Shown: positions 1 through 9,722, counted from the first letter of the stretch. The stretch: 64,000 nucleotides of DNA from Arthrobacter agilis (GCF_030816075.1 NZ_JAUSXO010000001.1:1116001-1180000), one strand, 5' to 3'. Numbers and translations are program-made. The notes: a model not told the origin generated them from the sequence alone.

Positions 1-69
1 CGCGCCATGGTGCGGCGCGGGGGTGTCGCCTAGCCTTGGAGACCTACCGACAGCCAGGAGGGGAAACCG

Positions 70-768
70 ATGCCGACGCCGTTCTTCGAGGAGCAGCAGG
101 CTCGCCCTTTCGACGACGACGATCGCCTTCCGCCGTTCGAGACGCCGGCATGGACAGGGCCGCCCTGGCACGAGAAGTACGGCTCCGTGCTCCTCGGGGT
201 GGAGATCGGCCGATCCACGACCACCGTCGTCTCCCTCGGTGCCGCCCGATGCTATCAGGAGGGCCTGGCGGTGGAACTCCTGGTGCGCGTGCGCGAGACC
301 GGTCGGCAGGCTCGGCACCGCATCTTCTCCTATCTCGAGCGCGCCCACGGCAGGGGCCATCTGGACGAACGCTTGAAGCCCGGTGGCCTCCGGTGGGGTG
401 TCGCCTTCAGCGACGGACGGAAGGTCACGACGCAGGACGAGTCGCCGTGGGCTCGTGTCGGGTCCATGGAGGACCTCGTCGAGGGCCCCGTCATCGAGGG
501 ACTCTCGCGGCCCGTCGTCGACATGGACTCCTGGGCCCGCTACTACTGGCTCTGGCCGACTCCACCTCCCGCCACGATGCTCGTGGGTTTCGAATGGGAG
601 GAACGGGGGATCGGCGAGACGCTGACGGTGGTCGACGTCGCACCCCTGATCGCGGCCGGCGCCGCCTCGGAGCCGTTGTGGCAGGGCCAGCAAGACGCGC
701 AGGGGCAGGAGGCCGCTCGGCCGGACGACGACGAGGCGACGGCAGTGAGTGACGACGGCAGTGAGTGA
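70..768 (+). CDS. Hypothetical protein of unknown function
   Basis: I do not recognise a family. The 232-residue product has a proline- and acid-rich N-terminus (about residues 1-35), a middle part with beta-strand-like alternation and many Trp, Tyr and Arg residues (35-195), and an Ala/Gln/Asp-rich low-complexity tail. There is no signal peptide or membrane segment, so it is probably cytoplasmic. The start is set by a strong ribosome-binding site (AGGAGGGG) seven bases before the ATG. A 16-bp tandem duplication over the last codons moves the reading frame onto the present stop, so the C-terminus looks recently altered. It lies upstream of pdxS on the same strand, about 170 bp apart, with no sign of a shared operon. 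Confidence 0.7.
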   Translation: MPTPFFEEQQARPFDDDDRLPPFETPAWTGPPWHEKYGSVLLGVEIGRSTTTVVSLGAARCYQEGLAVELLVRVRETGRQARHRIFSYLERAHGRGHLDERLKPGGLRWGVAFSDGRKVTTQDESPWARVGSMEDLVEGPVIEGLSRPVVDMDSWARYYWLWPTPPPATMLVGFEWEERGIGETLTVVDVAPLIAAGAASEPLWQGQQDAQGQEAARPDDDEATAVSDDGSE

Positions 769-776
769 CGACGGCA
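741..776 (+). repeat. 16-bp tandem duplication at a gene end
   Basis: The unit GGCAGTGAGTGACGAC occurs at 741-756 and again at 757-772, followed by the start of a third copy (GGCA). Because 16 is not a multiple of three, the second copy is read in another frame and supplies the TGA at 766-768. Degenerate GACGAC-type repeats continue to about 850 and fill most of the gap before pdxS. Confidence 0.85.
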
Positions 777-939
777 AGGCGACGACCTGGCGACGAGGCG
801 ACGACCTGGCAACGGTGCGTAACGACGACGTGGTGACGGCGCGTGACGGCCGGTGACGCTGCGCGGGAGGCGATCAGGACGGGGCCGCGCTGCGACGTAT
901 CATGGAGGGTCAGCTTTTATCTACCTTTAGGGGCAAATC

Positions 940-1854
<915 letters not shown>

Positions 1855-1870
1855 CAGCACCGGATCCGCC

Positions 1871-1910
1871 GACGGAAGGACCGCAGCCCTCGGGTTGCGG
1901 TCCTTCCGTC
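1871..1910. terminator. Bidirectional terminator between pdxS and the MerR gene
   Basis: A perfect 15-bp inverted repeat (GACGGAAGGACCGCA at 1871-1885 and its complement at 1896-1910) encloses a 10-base loop. It lies between two convergent genes and probably ends transcription from both. There is no long T-tract, which is common in G+C-rich actinobacteria. Confidence 0.8.
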
Positions 1911-1927
1911 GTTCCGCCGGTCGCGTC

Positions 1928-2746
1928 CTATCGGTGGAACGGGACGGCGATGTCGCACACCTCGGCCTCGGGGTGCGCATCGTCGAACGGGGCGAAGTAG
2001 ATCTCGCGCGGCGGCAGCGAGGGCGTCAGCCCCTCGCGAGCCAGCCACGCGTACACCTCGTCGTAGGCCTGCAGGATCTGCGGGTACTGCACCTGCGCCT
2101 GGGTGATCCGCGCGTAGGCCAGTTCGCCGGCGGGCTCGACCAGGATGCTCGTGGGCGCTGTCACGTCGGCCGGCCGGACGCCGCTGCGCACCGGGATCGC
2201 GTTCTCGACGACGCCGTCGGTGTCGTCGTTGACCGGACTCCGGTAGATGGTCGTCAGCGGTCCGGCCCAGCCGCCGAGCCGCTCCGCCACGGGCGCCAGG
2301 CGTGCGCAGGACGACCGGATGAAGTCCGGTATGCCCGCCGGGTCCACGCGCCTCTTCTCCGTCACGTACGTCATGGCGTCGCATGACCTGGTCGTCACAT
2401 TCATCGGTCGGTCCTCTCCTCGGGTGAGATGCGACATCACGTAGGAGGCCAGGTGCCGCTGCGCGAGCTGTGTCGCCTCGACCCCGTCCCGGTACGCGGC
2501 GACGAGTCCCGGCCGTTCGTCGGCCGCCGCCGCGAGCACATGCGCGATCTCCCCGAGCGGCATGTCGAGGCCGCGCAGCAGGATGATCAGGCGTGCGTCG
2601 GCGATCTGGCCGTCGTCGTAGTACCGATAGCCATTGCCGGGGTCAACGTGCGCGGGCGCCAGCAGGCCGTTCCCGGCGTACAGCCGGAGGGCCTTGCTGC
2701 TCAGCCGCGTGCGGCGGGCGAAGCTCCCACTGCTCATCAGCGCCAC
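1928..2746 (-). CDS. MerR-family regulator with GyrI-like effector domain
   Basis: The N-terminus (about residues 5-72) is a MerR winged helix, with the typical FARRTRLSSKALRLY and GYRYYDDGQIADA segments. Residues about 120-272 resemble the GyrI/BmrR-type small-molecule binding domain, so this is probably a drug- or metabolite-sensing activator of the BmrR/BltR type. The GTG start is chosen because GAGGAGG lies about five bases upstream; an ATG three codons later is the alternative. No efflux pump is adjacent, so the target is unknown and may be the gene's own promoter. It converges with pdxS and is followed upstream on the same strand by a DUF664 gene. Confidence 0.85.
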   Translation of the reverse strand: MALMSSGSFARRTRLSSKALRLYAGNGLLAPAHVDPGNGYRYYDDGQIADARLIILLRGLDMPLGEIAHVLAAAADERPGLVAAYRDGVEATQLAQRHLASYVMSHLTRGEDRPMNVTTRSCDAMTYVTEKRRVDPAGIPDFIRSSCARLAPVAERLGGWAGPLTTIYRSPVNDDTDGVVENAIPVRSGVRPADVTAPTSILVEPAGELAYARITQAQVQYPQILQAYDEVYAWLAREGLTPSLPPREIYFAPFDDAHPEAEVCDIAVPFHR

Positions 2747-2830
2747 TGTCACCTCCTCGATGCCGGTGGCGATTGCGCCACGTCCCGATCCTGCGGCCGG
2801 CCCCTGGGGCAGGGTCAAGCGCACCTGGGC

Positions 2831-3331
2831 CTACTGCCCCGTCGTGCCGTCGAGCATCTCCCGGAGGATGTCCAGGTGGCCGCAGTGGCGTGCCGTCTCC
2901 TCGATCATGTGCACCATCACCCACCGCACGTTGTGTTCCTTCGACGTACCGAGGCACGGGTCGTCGAGCCCGTGCCGGGACAGCACCTCCCGCGACTCGG
3001 CGCACGCCGCCTCGTAGTCGCGCACGATGTCCTCGAGGCTGTCCTCGGCCCTCACCCCGAACTCCCATCCGCGGTCCCGCCGGGACCTCGCCCACGGGCC
3101 GTCGACGTCACCGTCGACGTCGTCGTGGAACCAGCTCCGCTCCACCTGGGCGAGATGGCGGACGATCCCGGAGACGGATGTCGGCGAGGGCACCAGATGC
3201 CGGGCACCGTCGGCGTCGCCGAGCCCCCGGGCCTTGAGGACCACCGTTCCCCGGAGGTAATCCAGGAACCCCTCCAGCGTGGTCCTCTCGTCCTCGGCCA
3301 GGGGAGGGAGCGGGCGCGGGGGAGTCGTCAT
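2831..3331 (-). CDS. DinB-superfamily protein (DUF664)
   Basis: The 166-residue product matches the DUF664 branch of the DinB/YfiT-like four-helix superfamily, many of whose members bind a metal through histidines and use thiols such as mycothiol or bacillithiol. Visible markers are SGIVRHLAQVERSWF in the first half, with one metal-ligand histidine, and the C-terminal HMIEETARHCGHLDILRE segment with the others. The substrate is unknown. On the minus strand TACTGT ends six bases before the ATG, so the mRNA may be leaderless. It lies between the MerR gene and a GNAT gene on the same strand, with small gaps. Confidence 0.85.
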   Translation of the reverse strand: MTTPPRPLPPLAEDERTTLEGFLDYLRGTVVLKARGLGDADGARHLVPSPTSVSGIVRHLAQVERSWFHDDVDGDVDGPWARSRRDRGWEFGVRAEDSLEDIVRDYEAACAESREVLSRHGLDDPCLGTSKEHNVRWVMVHMIEETARHCGHLDILREMLDGTTGQ

Positions 3332-3358
3332 GCGACCACAGTAGCGACCCGTGCAGCC

Positions 3359-4075
3359 TCAGAGCCCGAGGGAGTACGTCCTGCCGCGGCCGAGCAGGGC
3401 GAAACCGCGACGAGAGAGGAATTCGTACCCCTGCGGCGTGGCATTCACCACGAGGTGCACGGCGCCTGCTTCGCCCGCAGCCCGTGCGGTCGCGCTCAGC
3501 AACGCGGTGGCGAGCCCACGGCGCTGGTAGGCGGGCAGCACCTCGAGGTGGTGGATCCCGCCGAGCTGCCGCAGCCCGGCGACACCGGAGGGGTGGAACG
3601 AGTACCCGGCGCCCGAGATGTTGCCACCCGTCACGTCGCGGGTCACGGCGTGCCAGGCCTGCCGCGGCTCCGACCGGACCACCCGCAGTTCCTGCTCGAG
3701 CGGCCCCGTGTAGTCGGGCACCTCGATGGTGAGGGCCGCGGCGTCGTCCCCGGAGCGGACGACGTCGGCGACCGGCGCGGTCATCCACCACGGCTGCCAG
3801 CTCGGTTCGAACCCGAGGGCATCGAGTTCGACGGCGTTCACCGCGCTGTTCAGCCACACCCGGACGGATGTGGCGCCGAGCCGCATACCCTCGGCCAGTG
3901 CCGGGCGCACGGCATGGGCGCTGACGGTCTGGGGGAACATCATCATCAGTTCCCGCCGGGCGGGCAGCCACACCCAGGTGCAGCCGTGCGTGGAGAAGGT
4001 CCTCCCGCCCGTGGCGGCCGCCAGCGCCGCGTACCAGGCGGCCTGGAGCCGCTGGCACTGGGCGATCGTCACCAT
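3359..4075 (-). CDS. GNAT-family N-acetyltransferase
   Basis: The C-terminal half carries the GNAT core: GGIHHLEVLPAYQRRGLATA is the beta4 strand and acetyl-CoA pyrophosphate loop (Q/R-x-x-G-x-A), followed by ALLSATARAAGEAGA and a final FLSRRGFALLGRGRTY strand. The N-terminal part looks like a degenerate second acetyltransferase fold, a common arrangement in actinobacteria. The start at 4075 (MVTIAQ) is preferred because a start further upstream would overlap the peptidase gene. The substrate cannot be inferred. It is 22 bases downstream of the M3 peptidase gene and probably co-transcribed with it. Confidence 0.82.
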   Translation of the reverse strand: MVTIAQCQRLQAAWYAALAAATGGRTFSTHGCTWVWLPARRELMMMFPQTVSAHAVRPALAEGMRLGATSVRVWLNSAVNAVELDALGFEPSWQPWWMTAPVADVVRSGDDAAALTIEVPDYTGPLEQELRVVRSEPRQAWHAVTRDVTGGNISGAGYSFHPSGVAGLRQLGGIHHLEVLPAYQRRGLATALLSATARAAGEAGAVHLVVNATPQGYEFLSRRGFALLGRGRTYSLGL

Positions 4076-4097
4076 CCGGTGCCGCCCCGGATCGGGC

Positions 4098-6107
4098 TCA
4101 CGCGAGGCCGCGGCGCACGAGCAGCGGATGGAGGTCCGCATCGCGCCCACGGAACCGGCGGAAGGCCTCCAGCGGGTCGATGCTGTTGCCCCGCGAGAGC
4201 AGTTCGCGCCGGAAATGATCGCCGTTCTCGCGTGTCAGGCCGCCGGAGGACTTGAACCACTCGACGGTGTCGGCGTCGAGCATCTCGCTCCAGATGTAGG
4301 CGTAGTAGGAGGCGGCGTAGCCGCCCGCGAAGATGTGCTTGAAGTACGAGGTGCGGTAGCGGGGCGGCACGGGTGCGAAGTCGATGCCCGCTTCCGCGAG
4401 CGCCGCCGCCTCGAACGCCAGCGGGTCCTCGATGACCGTGCCCGCTGGGATGGAATGCCACGCGAGGTCGAGCAGCGTGGCACCGAGGTAGGCGGTCGTC
4501 TCGAAGCCCTCGCCCCAGGCGCCTGCCGCGTGGATGCGGTCGATGACGTCCTGGGGGAGCGCCTCCCCGGTCTCGTGGTGGTGCGCGTAGTGCGCGACGA
4601 CCTCGGGCCACAGGATCCACATCTCGTTGACCTGCGAGGGGTACTCGACGAAGTCGCGCGGAACGGACGTCCCGGCGAACATCGGATAGGTCACGTCGGA
4701 GAACAGGCCGTGGAGCGCGTGGCCGAATTCGTGGAACGTCGTGACGACCTGGTCGTAGGAGAGCAGCGTCGGCTCGCCCGCTCCCGGCTTCGAGATGTTG
4801 AGGTTGTTGATGACGACGGCGCGCGTGCCCTGGAGCGAGGACTGGTCCACGAAGGAGTTCATCCAGGCGCCGCCGCTCTTGGTGTCGCGGGTGTAGAAGT
4901 CGCCGAGGAACAGGCCGAGCCCCGAGCCGTCCTCGTTGAAGACCTCCCACACGCGGACGTCGGGGTGGTAGCCCACGAGGTCGGGACGCTCGGTGAACGT
5001 CAGGCCGTAGAGGCGGTTCGCCGCGTAGAAGACACCGTCCCGGAGGACGGCCTCGAGTTCGAAGTAGGGGCGCAGGGCGTCCAGGTCGACGTCGAACTTG
5101 GCCTTCCTGACCTTCGACGCGTAGTACGCCCAGTCCCAGGGCTCGATCGGGTGGCCCGCTTCGGCCTCCAGCTCGGCCGCCTCGGCGCGTGCGTTGCGGA
5201 CGGCGGGCGCGGCGAGTTCCCGCATGCGGTCCATGATCGCCTCGAGGGACGGCGCGGTCTGGCTGTCGGTCGCGGCGGCGGCGTGCGTATCGAAACCGAG
5301 GAGGGCGGCGCGTTCGGCGCGCAGGGTCGCCATGCGGGTGGCGATCGCCAACGTGTCGGCGTCGTTCCCACGGGCGCCGCGGTTCACCGATGCCTCGTGC
5401 AGGCGACGGCGGACGTCCCGGTCGGTGAGCGACTCCAGGGCCGGCTGCGCGGTGGGGAGGATGAGCGTCAGGAGGTACTTGCCCTCATGACCGGCGTCGG
5501 CGGCCGCGGAGGCCGCGGCGGAGATCGCGTCGGCGGACAGCCCGTCGAGCTCCTCCGCGGTGTCGAGCAGCAATGCCGAATCGTTGGTGTCCTTCATGAG
5601 CTTCTGCGAGAACTCGGTGCTGAGCGCCGAGAGTTCCGAGTTGAGCCGGCGGAGCGTGGCCTGGGCGTCGTCGTCGAGCTCCGCACCCGCGCTCACGAAA
5701 CTGCGGAGCAGTTCCTCGACGAGGCGCGCCGACTCGTCGTCGAGGCCGTCGAGCGGCACTTGGCGGATCCGCTCGAACAGGGCCCGGTTGAGCTTGATGT
5801 TGTCCTCGTGCTCGGCGAGGCGCGGAGCGACCTGCTGCTCGAGCTCCTGGATGGCGGGGGTGGCGTGGCTGACCGAGTTGCTGAAGAAGACGCGGGACAC
5901 GCGGTCGAGGGTGCTCCCTGCGCGCTCGAGGGCGACGAGCGTGTTCTCGAACGTCGGCGCATCGTCGGACCCCGTGATGCTCCCGATCTCGGCGAGGTGT
6001 TCGGCGAACCCTGCGTCGAAGGCGGGCAGGTAGTGCTCGTCCCGGATGGCGGCGAACGGCGGCAGCTGGTAGTCGAGGGTGCTCGGTGCGAGGAAAGGGT
6101 TGCTCAT
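4098..6107 (-). CDS. M3-family zinc oligopeptidase (Dcp/OpdA-like)
   Basis: The 669-residue length and sequence fit the M3A thimet-oligopeptidase/peptidyl-dipeptidase family, which degrades short cytoplasmic peptides. The zinc motif HEFGH is at residues 459-463, within TTFHEFGHALHGLFSDV, and the downstream FVEYPSQVNE segment supplies the third ligand glutamate. The N-terminal FLAPSTLDYQLPPFAAIRDEHYLPAFDAG stretch, spread over the first 40 residues, is typical of Dcp homologues. No signal peptide is visible. The ATG at 6107 is the likely start; a GTG six codons upstream is the alternative. The gene diverges from the secreted hydrolase at 6316. Confidence 0.93.
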   Translation of the reverse strand: MSNPFLAPSTLDYQLPPFAAIRDEHYLPAFDAGFAEHLAEIGSITGSDDAPTFENTLVALERAGSTLDRVSRVFFSNSVSHATPAIQELEQQVAPRLAEHEDNIKLNRALFERIRQVPLDGLDDESARLVEELLRSFVSAGAELDDDAQATLRRLNSELSALSTEFSQKLMKDTNDSALLLDTAEELDGLSADAISAAASAAADAGHEGKYLLTLILPTAQPALESLTDRDVRRRLHEASVNRGARGNDADTLAIATRMATLRAERAALLGFDTHAAAATDSQTAPSLEAIMDRMRELAAPAVRNARAEAAELEAEAGHPIEPWDWAYYASKVRKAKFDVDLDALRPYFELEAVLRDGVFYAANRLYGLTFTERPDLVGYHPDVRVWEVFNEDGSGLGLFLGDFYTRDTKSGGAWMNSFVDQSSLQGTRAVVINNLNISKPGAGEPTLLSYDQVVTTFHEFGHALHGLFSDVTYPMFAGTSVPRDFVEYPSQVNEMWILWPEVVAHYAHHHETGEALPQDVIDRIHAAGAWGEGFETTAYLGATLLDLAWHSIPAGTVIEDPLAFEAAALAEAGIDFAPVPPRYRTSYFKHIFAGGYAASYYAYIWSEMLDADTVEWFKSSGGLTRENGDHFRRELLSRGNSIDPLEAFRRFRGRDADLHPLLVRRGLA

Positions 6108-6150
6108 GAGAACCAACTTTTGCACGTTGTTGCACTTTCCCGCACCACCC

Positions 6151-6180
6151 TTGACCCGTCCGCTGAACGCTACCTAGGGT
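6151..6180 (+). promoter_or_regulatory. Putative sigma-70-type promoter for the secreted hydrolase
   Basis: TTGACC (6151-6156) and TAGGGT (6175-6180) are separated by 18 bases on the plus strand, about 135 bp before the hydrolase start. The -35 box is a close match to TTGACA; the -10 box is moderate. This is inferred from sequence only. Confidence 0.5.
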
Positions 6181-6315
6181 CGAAAATGCCTCGCTGCCTG
6201 ATGATCGTGGGGGTCCCGTCTCGGGAACCGGTGTCAGGCAGGGGCACACGGCACCGACGCCGGTGTGCCGCGGAGCATGCCGGGCAGCGCGGCCCGGTCA
6301 CGACAAGGAGAGCTC

Positions 6316-7887
6316 ATGAGCATGCGTTCCCGAACATCCGTCCTGCTGTCGTTGTCCCTCGTCGTCGCCGGCCTCGGCGTGTCCGCCGGCCCGGCTGCAG
6401 CGAAGGCTCCACCCCCGGAGGCACCCGTCGCCGCGGCGGCGCCGGACGGGACGACGCCGATCCCAGCCGTCGAGGGACCGCTGGACTCCTCGGCCGAGTC
6501 CTACCCCTTCGGTGCCGCGGATCACCAGGAAGTCCCGCAGGACCTCGGGGACCTCGGCTACGTGGAGGAGGAGTACCTGGTCAGCGGTACCTCCAACGTC
6601 TACACCTGGCCCACCCAGGGCCCTGCCCAGATCCGCACCCCCGACGCGCCGTACACCACCCGCGTGCTCGTCCGGAAGCCCGCGAAGGGCAGGGAGTTCA
6701 GCGGCAACGTGGTGGTCGAGATGCTCAACCCGAGCAACCTGTTCGACCTCAACATCGGGTGGGCCGTGGCCCAGGAGCAGATCGTCGCCAACGGCGATGC
6801 CTGGGTGGGGATCACCGCCAAGCCGATCGCCGTCGAGGCGCTCAAGAACTTCGACCCCGAGCGGTACGCGTCGCTGTCGTTCGCGAATCCGCTCCCGCTG
6901 AGCGACCCGGCCAACTGTGCCACGGTGGCGTCCGATTCCTCGAGGAGCACCGAGAACGGCCTCATCTGGGACATCTACTCCCAGGTCGGGGCGTGGCTGA
7001 AGAGCGACGACGACGCCAACCCGCTGCGTTACGGATCCCGGACCACGAAGGTGGAGCACGCCTACGGGTTCGGCTACTCCCAGACGGGCGGCTACCTCGT
7101 CGACTACATCAACGGCGTGCACCCGCGTGTCGTCGAGTCGGACGGCGCGCCGGTCTACGACGCGTACATCGTCGCCGTCGCCGGCGGCGCCTTCGCCGGC
7201 GCGTACCCGATGAACCAGTGCGAGCCGGCGCCGCCTGCCACGGACGCGCGGCGCCAGTTCAAGGACGTCGGCGTGCCGATCATGCGGCTGATGTCGCAGT
7301 CCGACTACCTGCTCGGCATCGGCTCGCGCCGCGCGGACAGCGATGCCCCCGGTGACCAGTACCGCCACTACGAGATGGCGGGGGCCGGGCACGCGACGCC
7401 GGACGAGCTGACGTACTCCGCGTCGTCCGCGGACATCATCGCCGCAGGCCGCGCCGTACCGCCGGCGTCCTGCAACGAGGGCCCGCGCAGCAGGTTCCCG
7501 AGCTCCATCTTCTTCAACGCGGCGCTCCGGAACCTGGACCTCTGGGTGCGCGACGGTATCGCACCCCCGCACGCCGAGCCGATCCTCGTCCGTGACGGCG
7601 CACCGGTGCTGGACGAATTCGGCAACGTGCAGGGAGGCCTGCGCTCGCCCTTCCTCGACGCGCCGACCAGCACCTGGTACGGCACCGCGACCGGCGCATC
7701 CTTCTGCTTCATCGCGGGATACGAGCGGCCGCTGTCGCAGGACGTGATCGACGGCCTGTACCGGAATCACGGCGCCTACGTGAGGGCGGTCAAGGACAGC
7801 ACCCGCTCACTGGAACGCCAGGGGTTCCTGACGGACTACGACGCCCGCGAGCTGGCGAAGGATGCCGCGCGGAGCGACATCCCCTGA
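6316..7887 (+). CDS. Secreted alpha/beta hydrolase (Abhydrolase_10-like)
   Basis: The 523-residue product begins with a clear Sec signal peptide: MSMRSR, a hydrophobic core LLSLSLVVAGLGVSA and a likely cleavage after AAA near residue 31. The remainder resembles the large 'alpha/beta hydrolase domain-containing' family found in secreted actinobacterial proteins. The nucleophile is probably Ser255 in GFGYSQTGG and the base His359 in AGAGHATPDE. The four cysteines in the mature region could form disulfides outside the cell. The start is set by AAGGAG seven bases upstream. A -35/-10 pair lies upstream, so it appears to be monocistronic. The substrate is unknown. Confidence 0.85.
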   Translation: MSMRSRTSVLLSLSLVVAGLGVSAGPAAAKAPPPEAPVAAAAPDGTTPIPAVEGPLDSSAESYPFGAADHQEVPQDLGDLGYVEEEYLVSGTSNVYTWPTQGPAQIRTPDAPYTTRVLVRKPAKGREFSGNVVVEMLNPSNLFDLNIGWAVAQEQIVANGDAWVGITAKPIAVEALKNFDPERYASLSFANPLPLSDPANCATVASDSSRSTENGLIWDIYSQVGAWLKSDDDANPLRYGSRTTKVEHAYGFGYSQTGGYLVDYINGVHPRVVESDGAPVYDAYIVAVAGGAFAGAYPMNQCEPAPPATDARRQFKDVGVPIMRLMSQSDYLLGIGSRRADSDAPGDQYRHYEMAGAGHATPDELTYSASSADIIAAGRAVPPASCNEGPRSRFPSSIFFNAALRNLDLWVRDGIAPPHAEPILVRDGAPVLDEFGNVQGGLRSPFLDAPTSTWYGTATGASFCFIAGYERPLSQDVIDGLYRNHGAYVRAVKDSTRSLERQGFLTDYDARELAKDAARSDIP

Positions 7888-7908
7888 CCCGGCGCGGTCA
7901 TGCGTGGC

Positions 7909-7936
7909 GGAGGCCCTCGTTCCGGCGGGGGCCTCC
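7909..7936 (+). terminator. Hairpin after the secreted hydrolase
   Basis: GGAGGCCC (7909-7916) pairs with GGGCCTCC (7929-7936) across a 12-base loop, 22 bases after the stop codon. It ends just before the -10-like TACATT of the next gene, so it may separate the two transcripts. It has no T-tract. Confidence 0.5.
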
Positions 7937-7958
7937 GTCGTCCGCTACATTCGGAGGC

Positions 7959-9146
7959 ATGAGCGGCAGCGTGATCGTCCTGACCGGGCCACCGGGCTCG
8001 GGCAAGTCGACGACCGCGCGGGCGCTGGCGGGCACCTATCCCCGAGCCGTCCACCTGCACACCGACGATTTCTGGCACGTGATCGTCTCCGGCGGCATCC
8101 CGCCCTACCTGGCCGAGTCCGACGCACAGAACCAGGTCGTCGTCGACGCCGTCGCCCGGGCCGCCTTCACTTACGCACGCGGCGGGTACACCGTGGTGGT
8201 GGACGGCATCATGGGGCCGTGGATGCTCGGGCACTACCGCCGCGCGCTGCGGCACCACCCCGGCGTGGAACTGCAGTACGTCGTGCTGCGCCCCGACCGT
8301 CCGACGGCGCTCGCCCGGGCCCGGCAGCGTGCCGATCCCGGCGCGCTCGTCGACGAGGGCCCGATCCTCGCCCTGTGGGACCAGTTCGCGGACCTCGGCG
8401 TGCTGGACGGCCACGCCATCGATTCGACGGGACACGAGGAGGCCGAGACCCTTCGGGCGGTGCAGGACGCCCTGGCCGGTGGCCGCTACCGGCTCACGCA
8501 CGACGGCGGGTCCCCGCGGGACCCCGCCATCGGCGCGGAGGACGACCGCGACGAGGTACCCCACGCGTCGCTCGGGGCCGACGAGGAAGACCTGCTGCAC
8601 GGCGGGAGGCGGACCCCCCGTCTCCTGCTGCGCCGCCTCCTTCCCGGGGACGAGGAGGCGGTTCTGGCCTACCGGTCGGACGCCCACGCATCGCGGTACC
8701 TCGGGCACGGGCCCATGGAGCCCGGCAGGTACGCGGGATGGCTGGCAGAACGGGCCACCGGCTGGTCGCTCGAACGCCCGGGCGACCGCCGCTTCTACGC
8801 CGTCGTGGAGTCCGCGTCCGAGCGCGTGGTCGGTGACGCCGTCCTGATCCGCGCGGGGGAGGGCCTGCAGGGCGAACTCGGAATGTTCCTGCATCCGGAG
8901 ACCTCCGGCCTCGGGTACTCGCTCGAGGCCGGGCGGGCGCTGCTCGACATCGCGTTCTCCGAGCTCGCCTGGCACCGGGTCGTCGCCCGCGCGGACGCGG
9001 ACAACCGGAGTTCTGTGAGGGCGATCGAGAAGCTGGGACTGCGGCGCGAGGGCCTGTTCGTCGAGGGCACACCGCGCGGAGACACGTGGGCCGATACCGT
9101 GCAGTACGCCCTGCTCGCCCGCGAATGGGCAGCATCCGGTGCCTGA
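7959..9146 (+). CDS. P-loop kinase fused to RimJ/RimL-type acetyltransferase
   Basis: Two enzyme domains share one 395-residue reading frame. Residues 1-175 are a small-molecule kinase-like P-loop NTPase: Walker A GPPGSGKS at 10-17, DD at 36-37 in HLHTDDFWH, a VVVDGIMGPWM strand and a lid-like region rich in arginine. A 40-residue acidic linker follows. Residues about 218-390 are a GNAT domain of the RimJ/RimL/SpeG type, starting RLLLRRLLPGDEEAVLAYR and containing the acetyl-CoA loop GLGYSLEAGRAL and the hallmark ADNRSSVRAIEKLGLRREG. The kinase part resembles chloramphenicol- or gluconate-kinase-like AAA_33 proteins; no substrate can be assigned. TACATT ends seven bases before the ATG, and GGAGG also lies there. 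Confidence 0.85.
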   Translation: MSGSVIVLTGPPGSGKSTTARALAGTYPRAVHLHTDDFWHVIVSGGIPPYLAESDAQNQVVVDAVARAAFTYARGGYTVVVDGIMGPWMLGHYRRALRHHPGVELQYVVLRPDRPTALARARQRADPGALVDEGPILALWDQFADLGVLDGHAIDSTGHEEAETLRAVQDALAGGRYRLTHDGGSPRDPAIGAEDDRDEVPHASLGADEEDLLHGGRRTPRLLLRRLLPGDEEAVLAYRSDAHASRYLGHGPMEPGRYAGWLAERATGWSLERPGDRRFYAVVESASERVVGDAVLIRAGEGLQGELGMFLHPETSGLGYSLEAGRALLDIAFSELAWHRVVARADADNRSSVRAIEKLGLRREGLFVEGTPRGDTWADTVQYALLAREWAASGA

Positions 9147-9183
9147 GGGTCGGCGTCGACCCAGCCGCCGCAGGGGCCGCCCC

Positions 9184-9678
9184 GTGAGCCGACGGGAAGC
9201 GACGACCGCCCCGCATCAGCCGCTGTGGCCGCCCACTGATGGCGCGTTCCGCCGGTCCGAGATGACAGCTGTCCTCGGCCGCGGCGACACGACCTGGCAG
9301 CGGGCCGGATCCGAGGTGCTGCGCTGGGCGGTGAAGACCCGCAGCGGCTTCTCCGTGAGCAGTCCGTGGCCGGTCGTCCCGGGAGAACGACTCACCGTGA
9401 CCGCGACGGTCCTCGGCCTGACCGTCGCGGAACCGGTCGAGGTGGTCGCCGTCGTGGAGCAGCCTGAGAGGATCGGCTTCTCCTACCGGACGCGGCCCGG
9501 GCACCCCGTGCGCGGGGAGGAGGCGTTCATCGTGCATCGCGACGGTGACACCGTGCTCATCACTGTCCGATCACTCACCCGCGCCGCGTCATCGCAGCCG
9601 TGGCGGGCGCTCTTCCCGCTGCTCCTCGTGGCCCAGCGCATCGTGCGCAGGCGGTATCTGCGGGCGCTGCGGCAGTAG
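9184..9678 (+). CDS. DUF1990-family protein
   Basis: The 164-residue product has the features of the DUF1990 family: a hydrophobic beta-rich body (WAVKTRSGF, then VSSPWPVVPGERLTVTATVLGL), GFSYRTRPGHPVRGEEAFIV near the middle, and a C-terminal RRRYLRAL helix. The fold is probably a START/lipocalin-like binding pocket; no activity is known. A GTG at 9184 with AGGGG upstream is preferred, but a GTG at 9139 overlapping the end of the kinase-GNAT gene would add 15 Arg-rich residues. Either way it directly follows that gene and is probably in its operon. Confidence 0.75.
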   Translation: MSRREATTAPHQPLWPPTDGAFRRSEMTAVLGRGDTTWQRAGSEVLRWAVKTRSGFSVSSPWPVVPGERLTVTATVLGLTVAEPVEVVAVVEQPERIGFSYRTRPGHPVRGEEAFIVHRDGDTVLITVRSLTRAASSQPWRALFPLLLVAQRIVRRRYLRALRQ

Positions 9679-9722
9679 CCGGACCTCCCCTGCAGCGCGC
9701 CGGGGTGGGGATGTCCGGTTGC

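Noticed and set aside
2429-7355. Long plus-strand open frames (608 and 1209 residues) across the MerR, DUF664, GNAT and peptidase genes
   Set aside because: They run antisense to genes with clear motifs such as HEFGH and have only shadow-type composition.
8494-9537. Minus-strand open frame opposite the kinase-GNAT gene
   Set aside because: It has Arg/Pro/Gly-rich shadow composition, while the plus strand carries intact kinase and GNAT motifs.
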